DNA from: Elmis aenea
Taxonomy: Eukaryota; Arthropoda; Insecta; Coleoptera; Elmidae
Reading direction: 5' to 3'
NCBI GenBank assembly: GCA_947652605.1
Contig: OX393577.1
Location: forward strand, 60,164,108 to 60,228,107
Length of the DNA stretch: 64,000 nt
The notes under the pieces are model-generated. The model searched no databases. It saw only the letters and a program-made list of their open reading frames with translations, and was not told the DNA's origin. This document shows positions 22,843 through 33,208 of this stretch, piece by piece. Made by a program: the position numbers and the translations under genes. How positions within the stretch are numbered: the stretch's first letter is position 1; every line of letters starts with the position of its first letter.

Positions 22843-23324
22843 GGAACATTCTTCGCCTCCACAAGACTTCGCCTCCACAATCTTCGCCGCCAAAATTCTT
22901 TGCCGCCACAATTTTTCGCCGCATACAAGCATATCACAAATTTTATTTGTAAATGTGATTGTTTTTATTTATAACGTAATTTTTATAAATTATTTTACAT
23001 TAGCCTAAAGTCGTTTCTTGTATATTAATACTTCATTTAATATTATGTTTAAAAATTGATACATAAATAGCGTAGGTTGTGATTTTTAATCTTGTTGATG
23101 TTATTATAGTACGAATAAAAATTAAATTAACCTAACCTGACCTAACCTAACGTAAAATACTCTGTAAAAATTACGTTATAAATAAAAACAATGACATTTA
23201 CAAACAAAATTTGTGATATGCTTGTATGCGGCGAAAAATTGTGGCGGCGAAGAATTGTGGAGGCGAAAAATTGTGGCGGCGAAGAATTGTGGAGGCGAAG
23301 AATTGTGGAGGCGAAGAATGTTCC
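22843..23324. mobile_element. foldback element with arms built of 16-bp tandem repeats
   Basis: The right arm (about 23227-23324) is roughly six tandem 16-bp units of the form MGGCGAAGAATTGTGG. The left arm (22843 to about 22922) is the inverted, more diverged equivalent (CTTCGCCTCCACAAGA, CTTCGCCGCC...). Both end in GGAACATTCTTCGCCTCCAC. Inside the repeats, a further unique inverted pair continues: GCATACAAGCATATCACAAA at the left, complemented at about 23209-23230. Long terminal inverted repeats made of short tandem repeats are the defining architecture of Foldback (FB) elements as described in Drosophila. No transposase. Target duplication not clear. Confidence 0.85.
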
Positions 23325-23460
23325 CGACACGTTAAAACAAAAGTGACAGTTCCCATCTTGCACTGTCGGGTACTTGAGACATTTATAAACTTAACTGGCA
23401 AATTGAGTTTAAATTACACGTTTGACAAAATTTTAATAGTGGTTTTTGTGTTCTGAATAT

Positions 23461-23665
23461 GAGTGAATCAATAACCAGTATAGAAGTGTTGGAAAATTCT
23501 TGAAAAAAGATGGTTATGGACCTAAACTTGTAAACGAAAGATTGAAAGCAGTGTGTGGGAACGACTGGCAAACACATTTTTAAGTACATTGCTGGTCTAA
23601 ATAGTTTAAATGAGTTAGCTAGAGAATCGATCCGTCAAGATTCAAGGTCTGGAAGAGATCTTTGA
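23461..23665 (+). pseudogene. broken coding-like fragment, family unknown
   Basis: Starting at ATG (about 23460) the frame reads MSESITSIEVLENS and stops. Directly after the stop the same phase continues KKDGYGPKLVNERLKAVCGN, then DWQTHF and stops. With a one-base shift it continues FKYIAGLNSLNELARESIRQ and DSRSGRDL. The amino-acid composition and the way the pieces join look like real, decayed protein-coding sequence. I do not recognise the family. The upstream A/T-rich leader and start context could be a first exon or the first codons of a transposon ORF. It could still be chance. Confidence 0.3.
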
Positions 23666-25164
23666 GGCAAGAACAGATAAAACGACAAAGAAAGTTAAGA
23701 GTTTAGCGTTGCTTGTTCGCCAAATGAATTGTTAAGGACATTACTATATGTAAACGATCAGGTCTAGGTGTTTTACACGATGCTTTGGGCATGAAAGGAA
23801 GTCTGCACGTTGAATACCGACACATCTGGGTAAAAACTTTGCATACACGAAATTTCTCAAGCTTTTTTTGTGATAGAATCCAACAGCAAATAAAAATAAA
23901 TACTATATAAATTAAAGCCTTCCCATGTTGTAAATAATTGTTCACAACTTTCTCTCCTACATATTCCCTAATCGTTTGATATTCGTCTATCCAAAAGTAT
24001 CGTTAATAATTTTTCCACTACAATCTTAACAATATTTTTGTGTAACCACATGCGAAGCGACGAAAGAATTTTAAGAACCGTGCACTAATATACGTGTAAT
24101 TTTTTTCGTCGGTTAATTAATTGGCATTCTTTTTGTTCAAGATATTGAATTTTAACAAGGTTGATCCAGTTACTGGAAAAATGCCGATTATAATCTCCTA
24201 TATTAACATAGCACAATGCCAATTGTTTATTATTCAGCGTCATGGCACACTAAGATATTGCGTATATTCTAATTTTACACTAATGATGTGTTAAGATAAT
24301 ATTTTAAGCTTAGACAAAGCTGACGATTTCTATGCATGAAAAGTTTGAAAATATATATACACAGTGTATCGCAAATGCACGCCAAGAGATAAGCAAATTG
24401 TAAAAAAAATAAGGTAGCTGTTTGTTATACTTTTAAGGCATATGACCTGATCACTCCATAAATAAAAATAATTGAAAGAAACTTAAGATATTTGCTTTTG
24501 ACATTTTGTTCTTCTAATCCAATTTACGCGTTCCTTTTTGACAAACGGGCTGACATAAGTAGCAAATTTTGATCAACAAACACATCTTAAGATATTTACA
24601 AGTCGACTAAACTTAAAAATCGCAAATCGAGACGTTTACAGAATATTTAATGAAATACAATGGCGATAACGGTGTTCTGCGTAATATTTAATTAACACTT
24701 ACACAAACAAGCTGTTAAGACCTAAATTTCTTTATTTACATTATCTGTTTCGGTGTGAAATTTCTTTACATTTCCGTTTCATACTTGTTCTACATTGTTA
24801 ATGCGGTACACTGTACATGTATGGAAGTCTTTTCAGAAATTTTAATTTTATGCAACTACCGGCATACTGAAAAGCACGGGACGCTGAAGTCCCACAAAGA
24901 AATGCTTTGTTATTGAGGGAGACAGTCAAACTGCGCTTTTGTTTTCACAACTTATATGTTTTGTTTATTTCATAGATGACCAGATTACTTTTAAAGTTTA
25001 AAAAAATAATTGTTTTGTACTACAGCTACTCTCGATATTTTACATCTTGTAACAATGGTTGTCTTACAAAACTAATACGCGGGCAGCATTCGTAGTATGT
25101 ATATACGAAGTGGCTCGTAGACATGGAGTGGGGGTGACGCGTGATATACATGCTATGGTAAGCC
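23666..25164. other. unassigned AT-rich DNA
   Basis: No gene or repeat recognised. A short minus-strand frame at 23703-23945 has no domain. TACACAGTGTATCGC near 24359 resembles a mobile-element terminus but has no partner. Confidence 0.45.
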
Positions 25165-25395
25165 ATTAATATCTGGAACATTCAAATATGGAATGTTCAA
25201 GTCTGGAAAATGCACCGATAGAATCATTCAAATCTTAAATCGTTTAACGCTGGAATCACTTAACGCAGGAATCATGCTACGATGGAACCACGACACACGG
25301 GAATCGTTCATCGCTGAATCGCTCAAATTTGGAATCAAGAAATTAAGAATTTGAATTATTCTACCGGTGCATTTTCCAGATTTGAACGTTCCAAC
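25165..25395. repeat. palindromic repeat with internal GGAATC-type degenerate repeats
   Basis: The left GGAATGTTCAAGTCTGGAAA and TGCACCGATAGAAT (25190-25225) are complemented by ATTCTACCGGTGCA and TTTTCCAGATTTGAACGTTCC (25355-25392). Between them an imperfect GGAATCRTTCAA/CGCTGGAATC motif recurs about every 14-25 bp. The arrangement resembles a small foldback element with repeat-built arms. The 76-codon minus-strand frame at 25356-25586 overlaps it and is not supported. Confidence 0.65.
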
Positions 25396-26641
25396 TTTTC
25401 ATGCGGGTCCCATGCTATTGCAGTCCAAGCCAAGTTAACGGCTATGAGCTTACGAGCTTCAATATTATTATTTCTAGTGTTATGTACATTTGAGGCCGAT
25501 GAAAGGGATATATAAAATATTTTGGACCCATGATTCACAGGAGCCCGGACATAATTCCACAATTTGTTTTTCACGCTCAAATTCAAAATAAATTTTCAAA
25601 TAATTCATATACTTGAGGCCCATGTGAATTTTTTTGCCGGGCCTGGCGACGTCTCTCGACGCACGTGTGCATTGTTAAATATGCAAATAGTTCGTTTTTC
25701 AATGTCAAAAAAGTGTAAATTTTCAGAGCCTCGATGGTTGACAGTTGCGCCACACTACATCAACGAAAAAATCAAACAAGCGGCACTTGTACATCAAGTA
25801 GTTTTGGTACTAGTTTTATTACGAGTTGCAGCATTTCTTCATGAATATAAAACGCAATAACCGTTTAATTTTAAAATATTACGCGTTTATTTGCTTCACT
25901 TATAATTCGAAAGCTTATATATTACCACTTTACATCTCCACATACATAATTACACGTTGATATTTACATATAAATTAACCTTGGCTTTAAATACAGTTAT
26001 TAAATTAATTCAGCGCTAAACACTTTTTAAAACAACTCGATGTGAACTGTATAAGCAATTATTGTGAACGATAAGCTCCTGAGCAGGGCGCACGCTAAAC
26101 CACAGAGTGCAGGATTTTATTTCGGGTGCAGAAGATCGGACCAGGAAACGGCAAAAAAACGTGGTTCGTAACAGCTTTAATTGGTTCAGATTAATGCGAA
26201 GATAGGAAAAACACATATAACGCCCTTTAATTCTTATTATTCAGATTATGTTAAGATAAGATTCGCGTTTATTGTATAAAATGCACGTGTGGTTTTTGCA
26301 TTTTTATTGCAAAAGAACTTGGCAGACATCCGATTCATATTTAAATTAATAATTATTATTTACTTGCAATAAATCCTACGTAAGAAATACAATGTATTCC
26401 AAAAGTCGAAAGTTTACTAGAAGAACTTTGAGCTATGATGATGTTTTTTGCTGTATGTTTAGATTTTGTAAGAAAAAACCGAAATACAGCCTTTTCTTCA
26501 CTCACTGGCGTGGTCCTATTCCAAGAAATTAGATTGTGCTTCATGAATGTGATACAAAAATATTTATTAATTTGCTTTTCTGATATGAACCACCATAATT
26601 TTTTGTGTGTGATTTCTGATTAGAATGAACGTTACATAAAA
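25396..26641. other. unassigned DNA with short frames
   Basis: A 98-codon plus-strand frame (25564-25860) and several 60-70-codon frames are present but contain no motif I recognise. The local GC-richer stretch 25620-25820 could be exonic; there is nothing to confirm it. Confidence 0.4.
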
Positions 26642-27162
26642 TCTTCTATATATATAAAAGAGCTTGTTTGTGTGTTTGTTTGTTTGTCCGCTATAGAATC
26701 CTAGGTCCGTTGACCGATCGGGCCCAAATTTTGCACAGTTACTATTTAGGACCTTGCAGATCTAACGCCAAACTTTAAGTACAAGCACATATTACCAATT
26801 AAAAACAAAAAATTACTTGTACGGGATTTCGATCTTACGTCGGCAAATACCTGGTCAAAACACGATACAGGGCGGTGTATTTCTCAAGTAAAGATTGTTT
26901 TGTATACAATTAGTAATAAATGTACATGAAGTATTATTTTTATTAGTACATTTTTAATTGAAACAAGACGAAAGATAATAAATTTGAGTTATTATTCAAT
27001 TTTTAAGCAATAAATAGTTATTTTTTAAGGAATTATAAGAAAATGAAAAGATGATTGATCAGAGTATGTCATTTGTGTATGATTTAGAATTATTGGGCTT
27101 ATTCAAGTTAAAAAAGTAATTAAAATTGTAATCGCCCGTGCAACGCCGGGTAAATCATCTTG
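26642..27162 (+). mobile_element. Helitron-like non-autonomous element
   Basis: The left end TCTTCTATATATATAAAAGA is followed by a G/T-rich TTTGTTTGTTTGTCCG run, then CCGTTGACCGATCGGGCCCA. The TCTATATATATAAAAG start followed by a TTGTCCG block is the usual 5' end of insect Helitrons. Near the right end, CGCCCGTGCAACGCCGGG can form a short GC hairpin, followed by TAAATCATCTTG at 27151-27162, where Helitrons have a 3' hairpin and CTRR. The last bases are CTTG and do not fit CTRR exactly. The flanks read A before and T after, as expected for A|T insertion. No Rep/helicase frame, about 521 bp. Confidence 0.7.
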
Positions 27163-27350
27163 TATTTGATAAAATAATAAAGAATCTACAAATTTCCTTT
27201 TTGAACAACTAATTTAGTATGCTACGTAATACTACATTTTATTTCTTGGAGAAAATAACCTTTAATTTTAACAGCCCGCCTCGTTTATTTGTAAAGAAAT
27301 TTATTTATGCTTTTTTGTATTATTTTCTAGTAAAATAAGTCAATTTTAAC

Positions 27351-27513
27351 CAGGGGTTCAGAGCGGAGCACGGAGCAGTGGAACAATGGGTTTAAGCCCG
27401 GAGCTGGAGCGGAGTCCGGAGCAAATAATTTTGATTGCTCCTGCTCGAGCATTTTATCAATATTTGCAGCATGGAGTGGAGCAATTAAAAAATTGAACTG
27501 CTACAAACCCCTG
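27351..27513. mobile_element. 163-bp hAT-type MITE
   Basis: The left terminus is CAGGGGTTCAGAGCGGAGC and the right terminus ends GCTACAAACCCCTG. The flanking octamers ATTTTAAC and ATTTCAAT agree at six of eight positions, so the target duplication is aged. The interior repeats CGGAGC and its complement GCTCC several times (27374-27460), a subterminal-repeat pattern seen in hAT elements. No coding capacity. Confidence 0.75.
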
Positions 27514-27521
27514 ATTTCAAT

Positions 27522-28580
27522 ATCTAATTTCTATTTTCTATGTTATATTCCTACCATAAATTTCGGCCAATAATGTTATTTTTTAATGAACGAAATATCC
27601 CCTCCTCCGATAAGCACAAGTTTAACCAATCATCTCAATTTTTATCAAATCAAAAAACCTTAAGGAGTTAAGTTGGGGGTACACAAATTTAAGTGAAATA
27701 AAGTTGTTTTACTAGACCCTAATGAAATATCGTTAAGCTTTTAATAATAATCTCTCGGCAACTCTATGCAAATCATTATGCAAATTGGTCAACTAATTTT
27801 TAATAAATGACTGCACATGTACCACATTTTTTTATTAGCAACACCGTGCGAGAAATAATTCGCCGTAATTGGCCTTGCGTATACATTTTTAAAGCCGCCG
27901 GTAAGGTAGTAAAAGACATAAACACGTTCCGCACTTGCAGAAAAAACGACGTTTTTTTTTCTTCAGATATCGCCGCTGAACACGCTATTATAAATTAAAA
28001 GTTGTATTAGTTGGAAGATAACACGTCCACCCCCGTTCATTACTTTCTTCTAAATTAACTATGCGTGCTTAAACGCAGTGCTATTAAATTAATAGTTTTA
28101 GAAAATTCATATGCTTACTGAGCGAACCTTTAATACGGTCATTAAAAAGCTTTGCTTGATATTGAACAAGGAAATTCGGTTAATTGAGCTTTTTTTGACG
28201 TCAAAGTCTTAAAAAAACAAGTTCACCATGGAACTCAAGCTATAAACAACATGTAAACATAAACGTAGATAAATTGTGCTGTTTAAGGATATCTACAACT
28301 TCCCCTTAATATTATCCTTATGAAAAACTACTACAACGATATTTAAGATAATAAAATTTTGCTCATTTGAGATTTTTTTTTTAAATAAAGAGTAAAATGA
28401 TTTTTTTAAATCTTCAGGTTTCACAGAACGTATTTTTAAAGAACTACAGGAGACAGAACCAATTTAATAAGGGCAAAAAGACATGAAATCAAATCAATAT
28501 ATACAAATCGTTTGTCAACTGTCCTAAAAAATAATAAAAATTGATTTTTACTTGCCACATTTGAGCCAACAAAAAGCTTA
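27522..28580. other. unassigned AT-rich DNA
   Basis: No gene, repeat or regulatory site that I can support. A 63-codon frame at 27807-27998 has no recognisable content. Confidence 0.45.
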
Positions 28581-28588
28581 GTTAAAAG

Positions 28589-29057
28589 CAGGGCATGTAA
28601 CCGGTTTTTTAAACCAGTTTACCGTTATTTTTTGTCAGAAAAAGTGATTTGAAACCGAAACCGTTATTTTTAAAGGTAAAAAAACCGGTAACCTTTAACC
28701 AAAATATTAAAAAACCGGTTGTTTTAACATCTTTTTTAATAAAAACTACGATGAAAAGTACAGAAACTTTATTAAATGCGATTAGTTTACCAGAAGTGAT
28801 TACTGAAAGCTTGATTGTACATTTATTATAAAATTATAAATAAATAATAATATATTTTCATAATCTAAATAATTTTAAAAACCGGTTAATTTAACCGGTT
28901 TAAAAAACCGGTAAACCGGTTTATAATTTTAATCGGTTTTTTACACTAAACCGGTTTTTTACGAACAAAACCGGTTTTTCAACAAAAACCGTTATAAAAA
29001 TAGAGTTCTTGATTTCGATTAACCGTTAACTAAAATATTTTTCGGTTTCGAGCCCTG
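28589..29057. mobile_element. hAT-type MITE with many AACCGGTT sites
   Basis: The left terminus is CAGGGCATGTAACCGG and the right terminus ends CGGTTTCGAGCCCTG. Perfect 8-bp duplication GTTAAAAG at 28581-28588 and 29058-29065. The interior has exact AACCGGTT at 28599, 28713, 28880, 28893, 28914, 28949 and 28969, plus AACCGGTA at 28683 and 28906. No transposase. Repeated short motifs near the ends are typical transposase-binding sites in hAT elements; AACCGGTT is also the known consensus of the Grainyhead transcription factor family. The 60-codon frame at 28649-28831 lies inside and is not a gene. Confidence 0.92.
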
Positions 29058-29292
29058 GTTAAAAGGAAATGAAATGTCAAACATCGTTTCTATAGTAACA
29101 GCAACGTTAAAGCTTTTTTTGCCAATAATTAATCATCCGTTAAATTTTGAAAAAAGCTTTGTGTAGCCGGGGATTAAAAAAATAATTTTTAATACAGAGA
29201 GCTTATAATTTTCTGATACTCTCTGATTATACTGGTTGCAGCCATGTTAAAGATGGCTAGAATATGGAAAACATAGTGGGTTAATTTTCATA

Positions 29293-29917
29293 CAGTGTGT
29301 CCAAAAGGTATGGAATATGCTATATATCTCGGTAAATATCCACCTTAGGAAAAACTGTTTTAAATAAAAGTAGTTTTCCACCATAAGACAAAATTAAATA
29401 TTTTATTTCGAATAACAAAAGCGCAAAGAAAAACAATTGAATTTTTTAAAACCCCTATATTATACTCATTTGATAGATATTTTTTCACTTTTCAATGATG
29501 GGGTCACCTTAAAAATAAAGTTTATGCCAATGGTTTACAGTGTTAACACTTATTGTAGATTTCGTCAAAATTTTTTAGTTCTTATGATGTTTTTGTTAGA
29601 AATAAATACTAAACAATTAAAATAACTTGAGAGTATATTTTGTGTTTTTCTTAAAAAGTTGCTTAAGTAAGGGTACTTGAGTTTTGCATCATTAAAAAGA
29701 GTAAAAATTCTCTATCAAATGAGTATAATATAGGGTTATCTTGTCATTTAAAAAAATTCATTGTTTTTCATTGCGCTTTTGATACAAAAAAAAAATAAAA
29801 AATTGTCTTATGGTGGAAAAGTCAGTACACAACAACTTTTATTCCAAACATTTTTTCCTAAAGTGGTTATTTACTGAGATATACCTACAGCATATTCCAT
29901 ACCTTTTGGACACACTG
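29293..29917. mobile_element. foldback family FB-B, copy 1 (TA-flanked)
   Basis: The ends are CAGTGTGTCCAAAAGGTATG and its reverse complement, immediately flanked by TA on both sides (29291-29292 and 29918-29919). Arms of about 280 bp are inverted copies: AAAACTGTTTTAAATAAAAG, CCACCATAAGACAAAAT, GAAAAACAATTGAATTTTT, GTCACCTTAAAAATAAAGTT. TA duplication and CAGTG-type ends point to a Tc1/mariner-type mobiliser. Compared with copies at 40095 and 60520 it lacks the internal transposase piece. Confidence 0.88.
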
Positions 29918-29919
29918 TA

Positions 29920-31103
29920 TTAAGTTCGAAGAATGACAATAAATATTTATTCATAAATTTTACAAATGTATAAAAACTAAAGTCATTATTTTTTCTGTCC
30001 GGTTAATCACCGAACAGGAGGGCGATCTTCCGTATCCGATAAATCTAGCCGACATACATTTTTACACCATCCCGCAAAAACTGCTGTGAGATTCAGCACC
30101 ATGTAAAGACGACCCTAAATTTAAGTCTTTTTAAAGAAAAAACATTATTCTTCACCAACAGATCAGGTTAGACCTAGAGTCAGTGAAAAGCTTAACAGAT
30201 TTGGCTTTGTATAAAATAAAACAAGCGGCTGCAGTAATAAGAGCGTAAAAAAATGTTGCAGGATATTATAAAATGATATGACATATAATTAGGCATTATC
30301 ACCCAATTTTCCGTTAGTTACTAAAATCGCCATTTCCTTCGTGGCCAACTATACTGGTTTACTACACTTTAGTACTGTAGGATGTGGCTTAGATTTTATT
30401 ATCAGACCAAAAAAACAGTAAAACAGACACAGAAATACAGGTAGGTAATATTAAAAATAGCAGATTATTACTAAATTACCGGGCAGTCGCCACTAATAGA
30501 CGTTTAAAGAATAAAGGAGGAACCGTAAAAATCACAGTGTATAAATTTAATGGCGGAATAATTGCCGAAAATTTTACTGCTTAATTTTTATTAAGTTCGT
30601 TATAAAATCTTATGGTGCTCTGCACGTGTTTACATAAAAACGTTAATTCGCCAAAGGACGTGCAAACGTCCTTAGCAATAAAACAAATTGTAGTTCAAGG
30701 TTCCTCTTTGCCGCACAATTACGTGAGGTTTATTGTGTTCATATCAGGTACGAATTTATAATACAAAAATTATACATAAACTGTCATGACTGAACATAAT
30801 TAAGAGAAAAAAAAAGGTTTGCTTTATTGTTACATTTAATACAACTCTTGGAACCGTTAATATTTACATATTTCTTAAAAATACCCCAATTTAATTAAAC
30901 ATTTTTAGAGCAAATTTGCAAAAAATGCTCGTCAATTTTATATTTTATTGTACAGCAGGAAATTTGTCGCCAAAAATGAGCTAAATATGCCTATTCGGTA
31001 AAACTTCCGTAGAATTGTTTTGTGAAGAGATGCGGAAACTCAAGAAACGTTGAATTTAGTACCTATATAAAGTTGAAAAGAAAGTGTAGAATAGTTATTT
31101 ACT
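29920..31103. other. unassigned AT-rich DNA
   Basis: Nothing supportable; no shared repeat recognised. Confidence 0.45.
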
Positions 31104-31250
31104 TTACTGGATGAGTAGGCAGTTTTTGGACGAGCCGTAGGCGTGTCCTGGAAGCATACGAGTCCAGTAAAGACACTTTCCTGGTATATTACGTACAATA
31201 TTTTTTCTGCGTCCGCCACTGACACCAAAATCACTATCGTCACCATCCAT
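31104..31250 (-). CDS. small open frame, 48 codons, possible first exon; function unknown
   Basis: Reading the minus strand from ATG at 31250-31248 gives MDGDDSDFGVSGGRRKNIVR followed by NIPGKCLYWTRMLPGHAYGS and SKNCLLIQ, then TAA at 31106-31104. The residue mix (acidic start, then a basic RRK stretch, then C, W and Y residues) looks more like real protein than the surrounding frames, which are rich in F, L and I. GTAAAGTAAAT begins near the end of the frame, so an exon boundary just before the stop is possible. The upstream leader (31251-31320) has a GC-richer patch. I do not recognise a family, and a second ATG two codons downstream in another frame opens a 68-codon frame. Chance cannot be excluded. 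Confidence 0.25.
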   Translation of the reverse strand: MDGDDSDFGVSGGRRKNIVRNIPGKCLYWTRMLPGHAYGSSKNCLLIQ

Positions 31251-31335
31251 AATTAAACAATAACTTAACAAACTACAGGCGAAAACTTGCTTGGTGGTAT
31301 AGCGACGCTTTTTTGACGGCGCAAATCAACAAAAT

Positions 31336-31433
31336 AACTCATCACCATGGCAACCAGCTACTTTCCGGTCTAGGCCGGTAAAGACAACTCATTACCATGG
31401 CAGCTAGTTACTTTCTGACCTAGGCCAGTAGAT
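31336..31433 (+). repeat. two-unit direct repeat of about 50 bp
   Basis: AACTCATCACCATGGCAACC...GGTCTAGGCCGGTA is followed by AACTCATTACCATGGCAGCT...GACCTAGGCCAGTA. The units are about 52 bp apart, diverged at roughly one base in six, and each contains CCATGG and CTAGGCC palindromes. No function is evident. Confidence 0.75.
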
Positions 31434-32495
31434 TTAAATTCCAGTCTAAAAATTTATCGGAAACAACTGATTTTCTGGACGGACGCAGGAAAATATATTT
31501 TATTTGTTTCTCTCACGTGCTTCTTTTAATGACTAGGTAGATTACATAAAAATACGCACTCGTACAAAAGCCTGAAACACAATTTCCTTCAGCACCAGAA
31601 ATCACTACCAAATTTTAGCTTTTGTACAACAATGTCTTATTGTCTAAATACGTGTCACAATCAGCACCGTTTTTGTATCAAAAGCAACACCTCCCTTTAT
31701 AAACGGCGTCTATTTTTAGATTGCCTCAAAAACGTGCACAATTAAAGCGAAAAACGCACTTGGATTTTCCTCTATAACACGTCGAGAAACAGGCATGACC
31801 AGATAAACATCGAATTTGCAAGTCTTTATTTTAGAATACGGTGAGTCAACAATTGACAGCGCTCGCGATATTTTACGAGAAAAACATTGCACTTGGCTAC
31901 GAAACCGAAAGAGACAACAGTCGAACTAAAAACAAATGCGTGTAGACCGTTATGCAAATCAGTGCTGCGGTGCTTGCACGCAAACTTATCTGTGTGATTA
32001 CCGTAGTCCTTTAAGGGTACGGCCGTATGTACGGCTAATGCACGACCAACAACATTGGCACAAGAATAAAGAAAGCACTAGGAATATCTTGATCAAAACC
32101 AGACTCCGATCAAAGGAGAATTATTAGAACTAGTTCAATCAACATTCGATACTTATGTAATTAAGCTGATCAACTTCACAATTCTGTTTCCATTCATGGT
32201 TTTTGGTGTTGATGGGTCTTCCCCCTTTAATTAAAAAAAAATTGAGTAAAATGAAGTACCAAACTTGCACCAACGGTACGATTTCCGAAATTTAAAATAA
32301 AAATTAAGTTTAAAAGCAATGTTGAAAACTTTAGCAACTTAATTAATTGAATGTGTGAATTGGTTTATCTTTTAGGAGAATATTTCAATTAGATGTAGTG
32401 CAACGTATTTCGTTACCTTATTTATACATTATTATGCATAAATCAATCCAAAGTTTGATAATTTATAAGAAGAAAAAAAGAAGAAATTTATCTCA
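31434..32495. other. unassigned DNA
   Basis: Moderately CpG-rich between about 31840 and 32060; a 63-codon frame (31936-32127) has a cysteine cluster (C-C-G-A-C-T-Q-T-Y-L-C) but no recognised domain. No repeat. Confidence 0.4.
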
Positions 32496-33208
32496 CAAGG
32501 AAGGGTCACGATACGTTGTCGCTAGAATTTGATTAAGGCTGTGTTTATTGCATCAAGGACATCAAAACTAAATGTTTTCCAGAGTTATACGTGCCACTGG
32601 CCATTTCCTTTGAAAAAAATAGGGAAAAAAACTGAAAAATTGGTGTAAGAAGGTAATTTTTGCGATCGCGTTAGCCATGAAACCGTCAGAGACAATATCC
32701 AAATATTTCTATTTACCAATTCGCGCATCCTTTACAAGTAAAATGGTGCACAGTTTTTGAAAAAATCTTAAACGGTTCCGGAGAAAATCGTCAAAAACGA
32801 ACCCCTGCATAAGCAGTATGATTTGAGAAGTTTTGTGTGTATCTGTATAACTATATCTATGCGACTTGCATAGGCGTACATAGGGAAAACCGTTTTTACA
32901 AAGGCCTCGTTTTTCGCGTTTTTCTCCGGAACCATTTAAGATTTTTTCAAAAACTTTGCACCATTTTACTTGCAAAGGATGCGCGCGTTGGTAAAAAGAA
33001 AAATTGAGATTTTGTGTCTGACGGTTTCATGCCAACGCGATCGCAAAAATTACCTCTATTATTCAGCTTTTAAGTTTTTCCCCTATTTTTCCGAAGGAAA
33101 TGGCCAGTGTCACGTATGACTCTGCAAAACATATAGTTTTGATGTTCTTGATGCAATAAACACAGCCTTAATCAAATTCTAGCGACAACGTATCGTGAAC
33201 TTCCCTGG
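32496..33208. mobile_element. palindromic element family FB-A, copy 2
   Basis: Ends CAAGGAAGGGTCACGATACG and CGTATCGTGAACTTCCCTGG. Arms and centre match copy 1 (20823-21526): GTTGTCGCTAGAATTTGAT, GCCACTGGCCATTTCCTT, ATGAAACCGTCAGAGAC, AAATGGTGCA, AAACGGTTCCGGAG, CTATGCGACTTGCATAGGCG. Relative to copy 1 the two non-identical ends are swapped, so it lies in the opposite orientation. No obvious target duplication. The 88-codon frame on the minus strand (32709-32975) is palindrome sequence. Confidence 0.9.
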
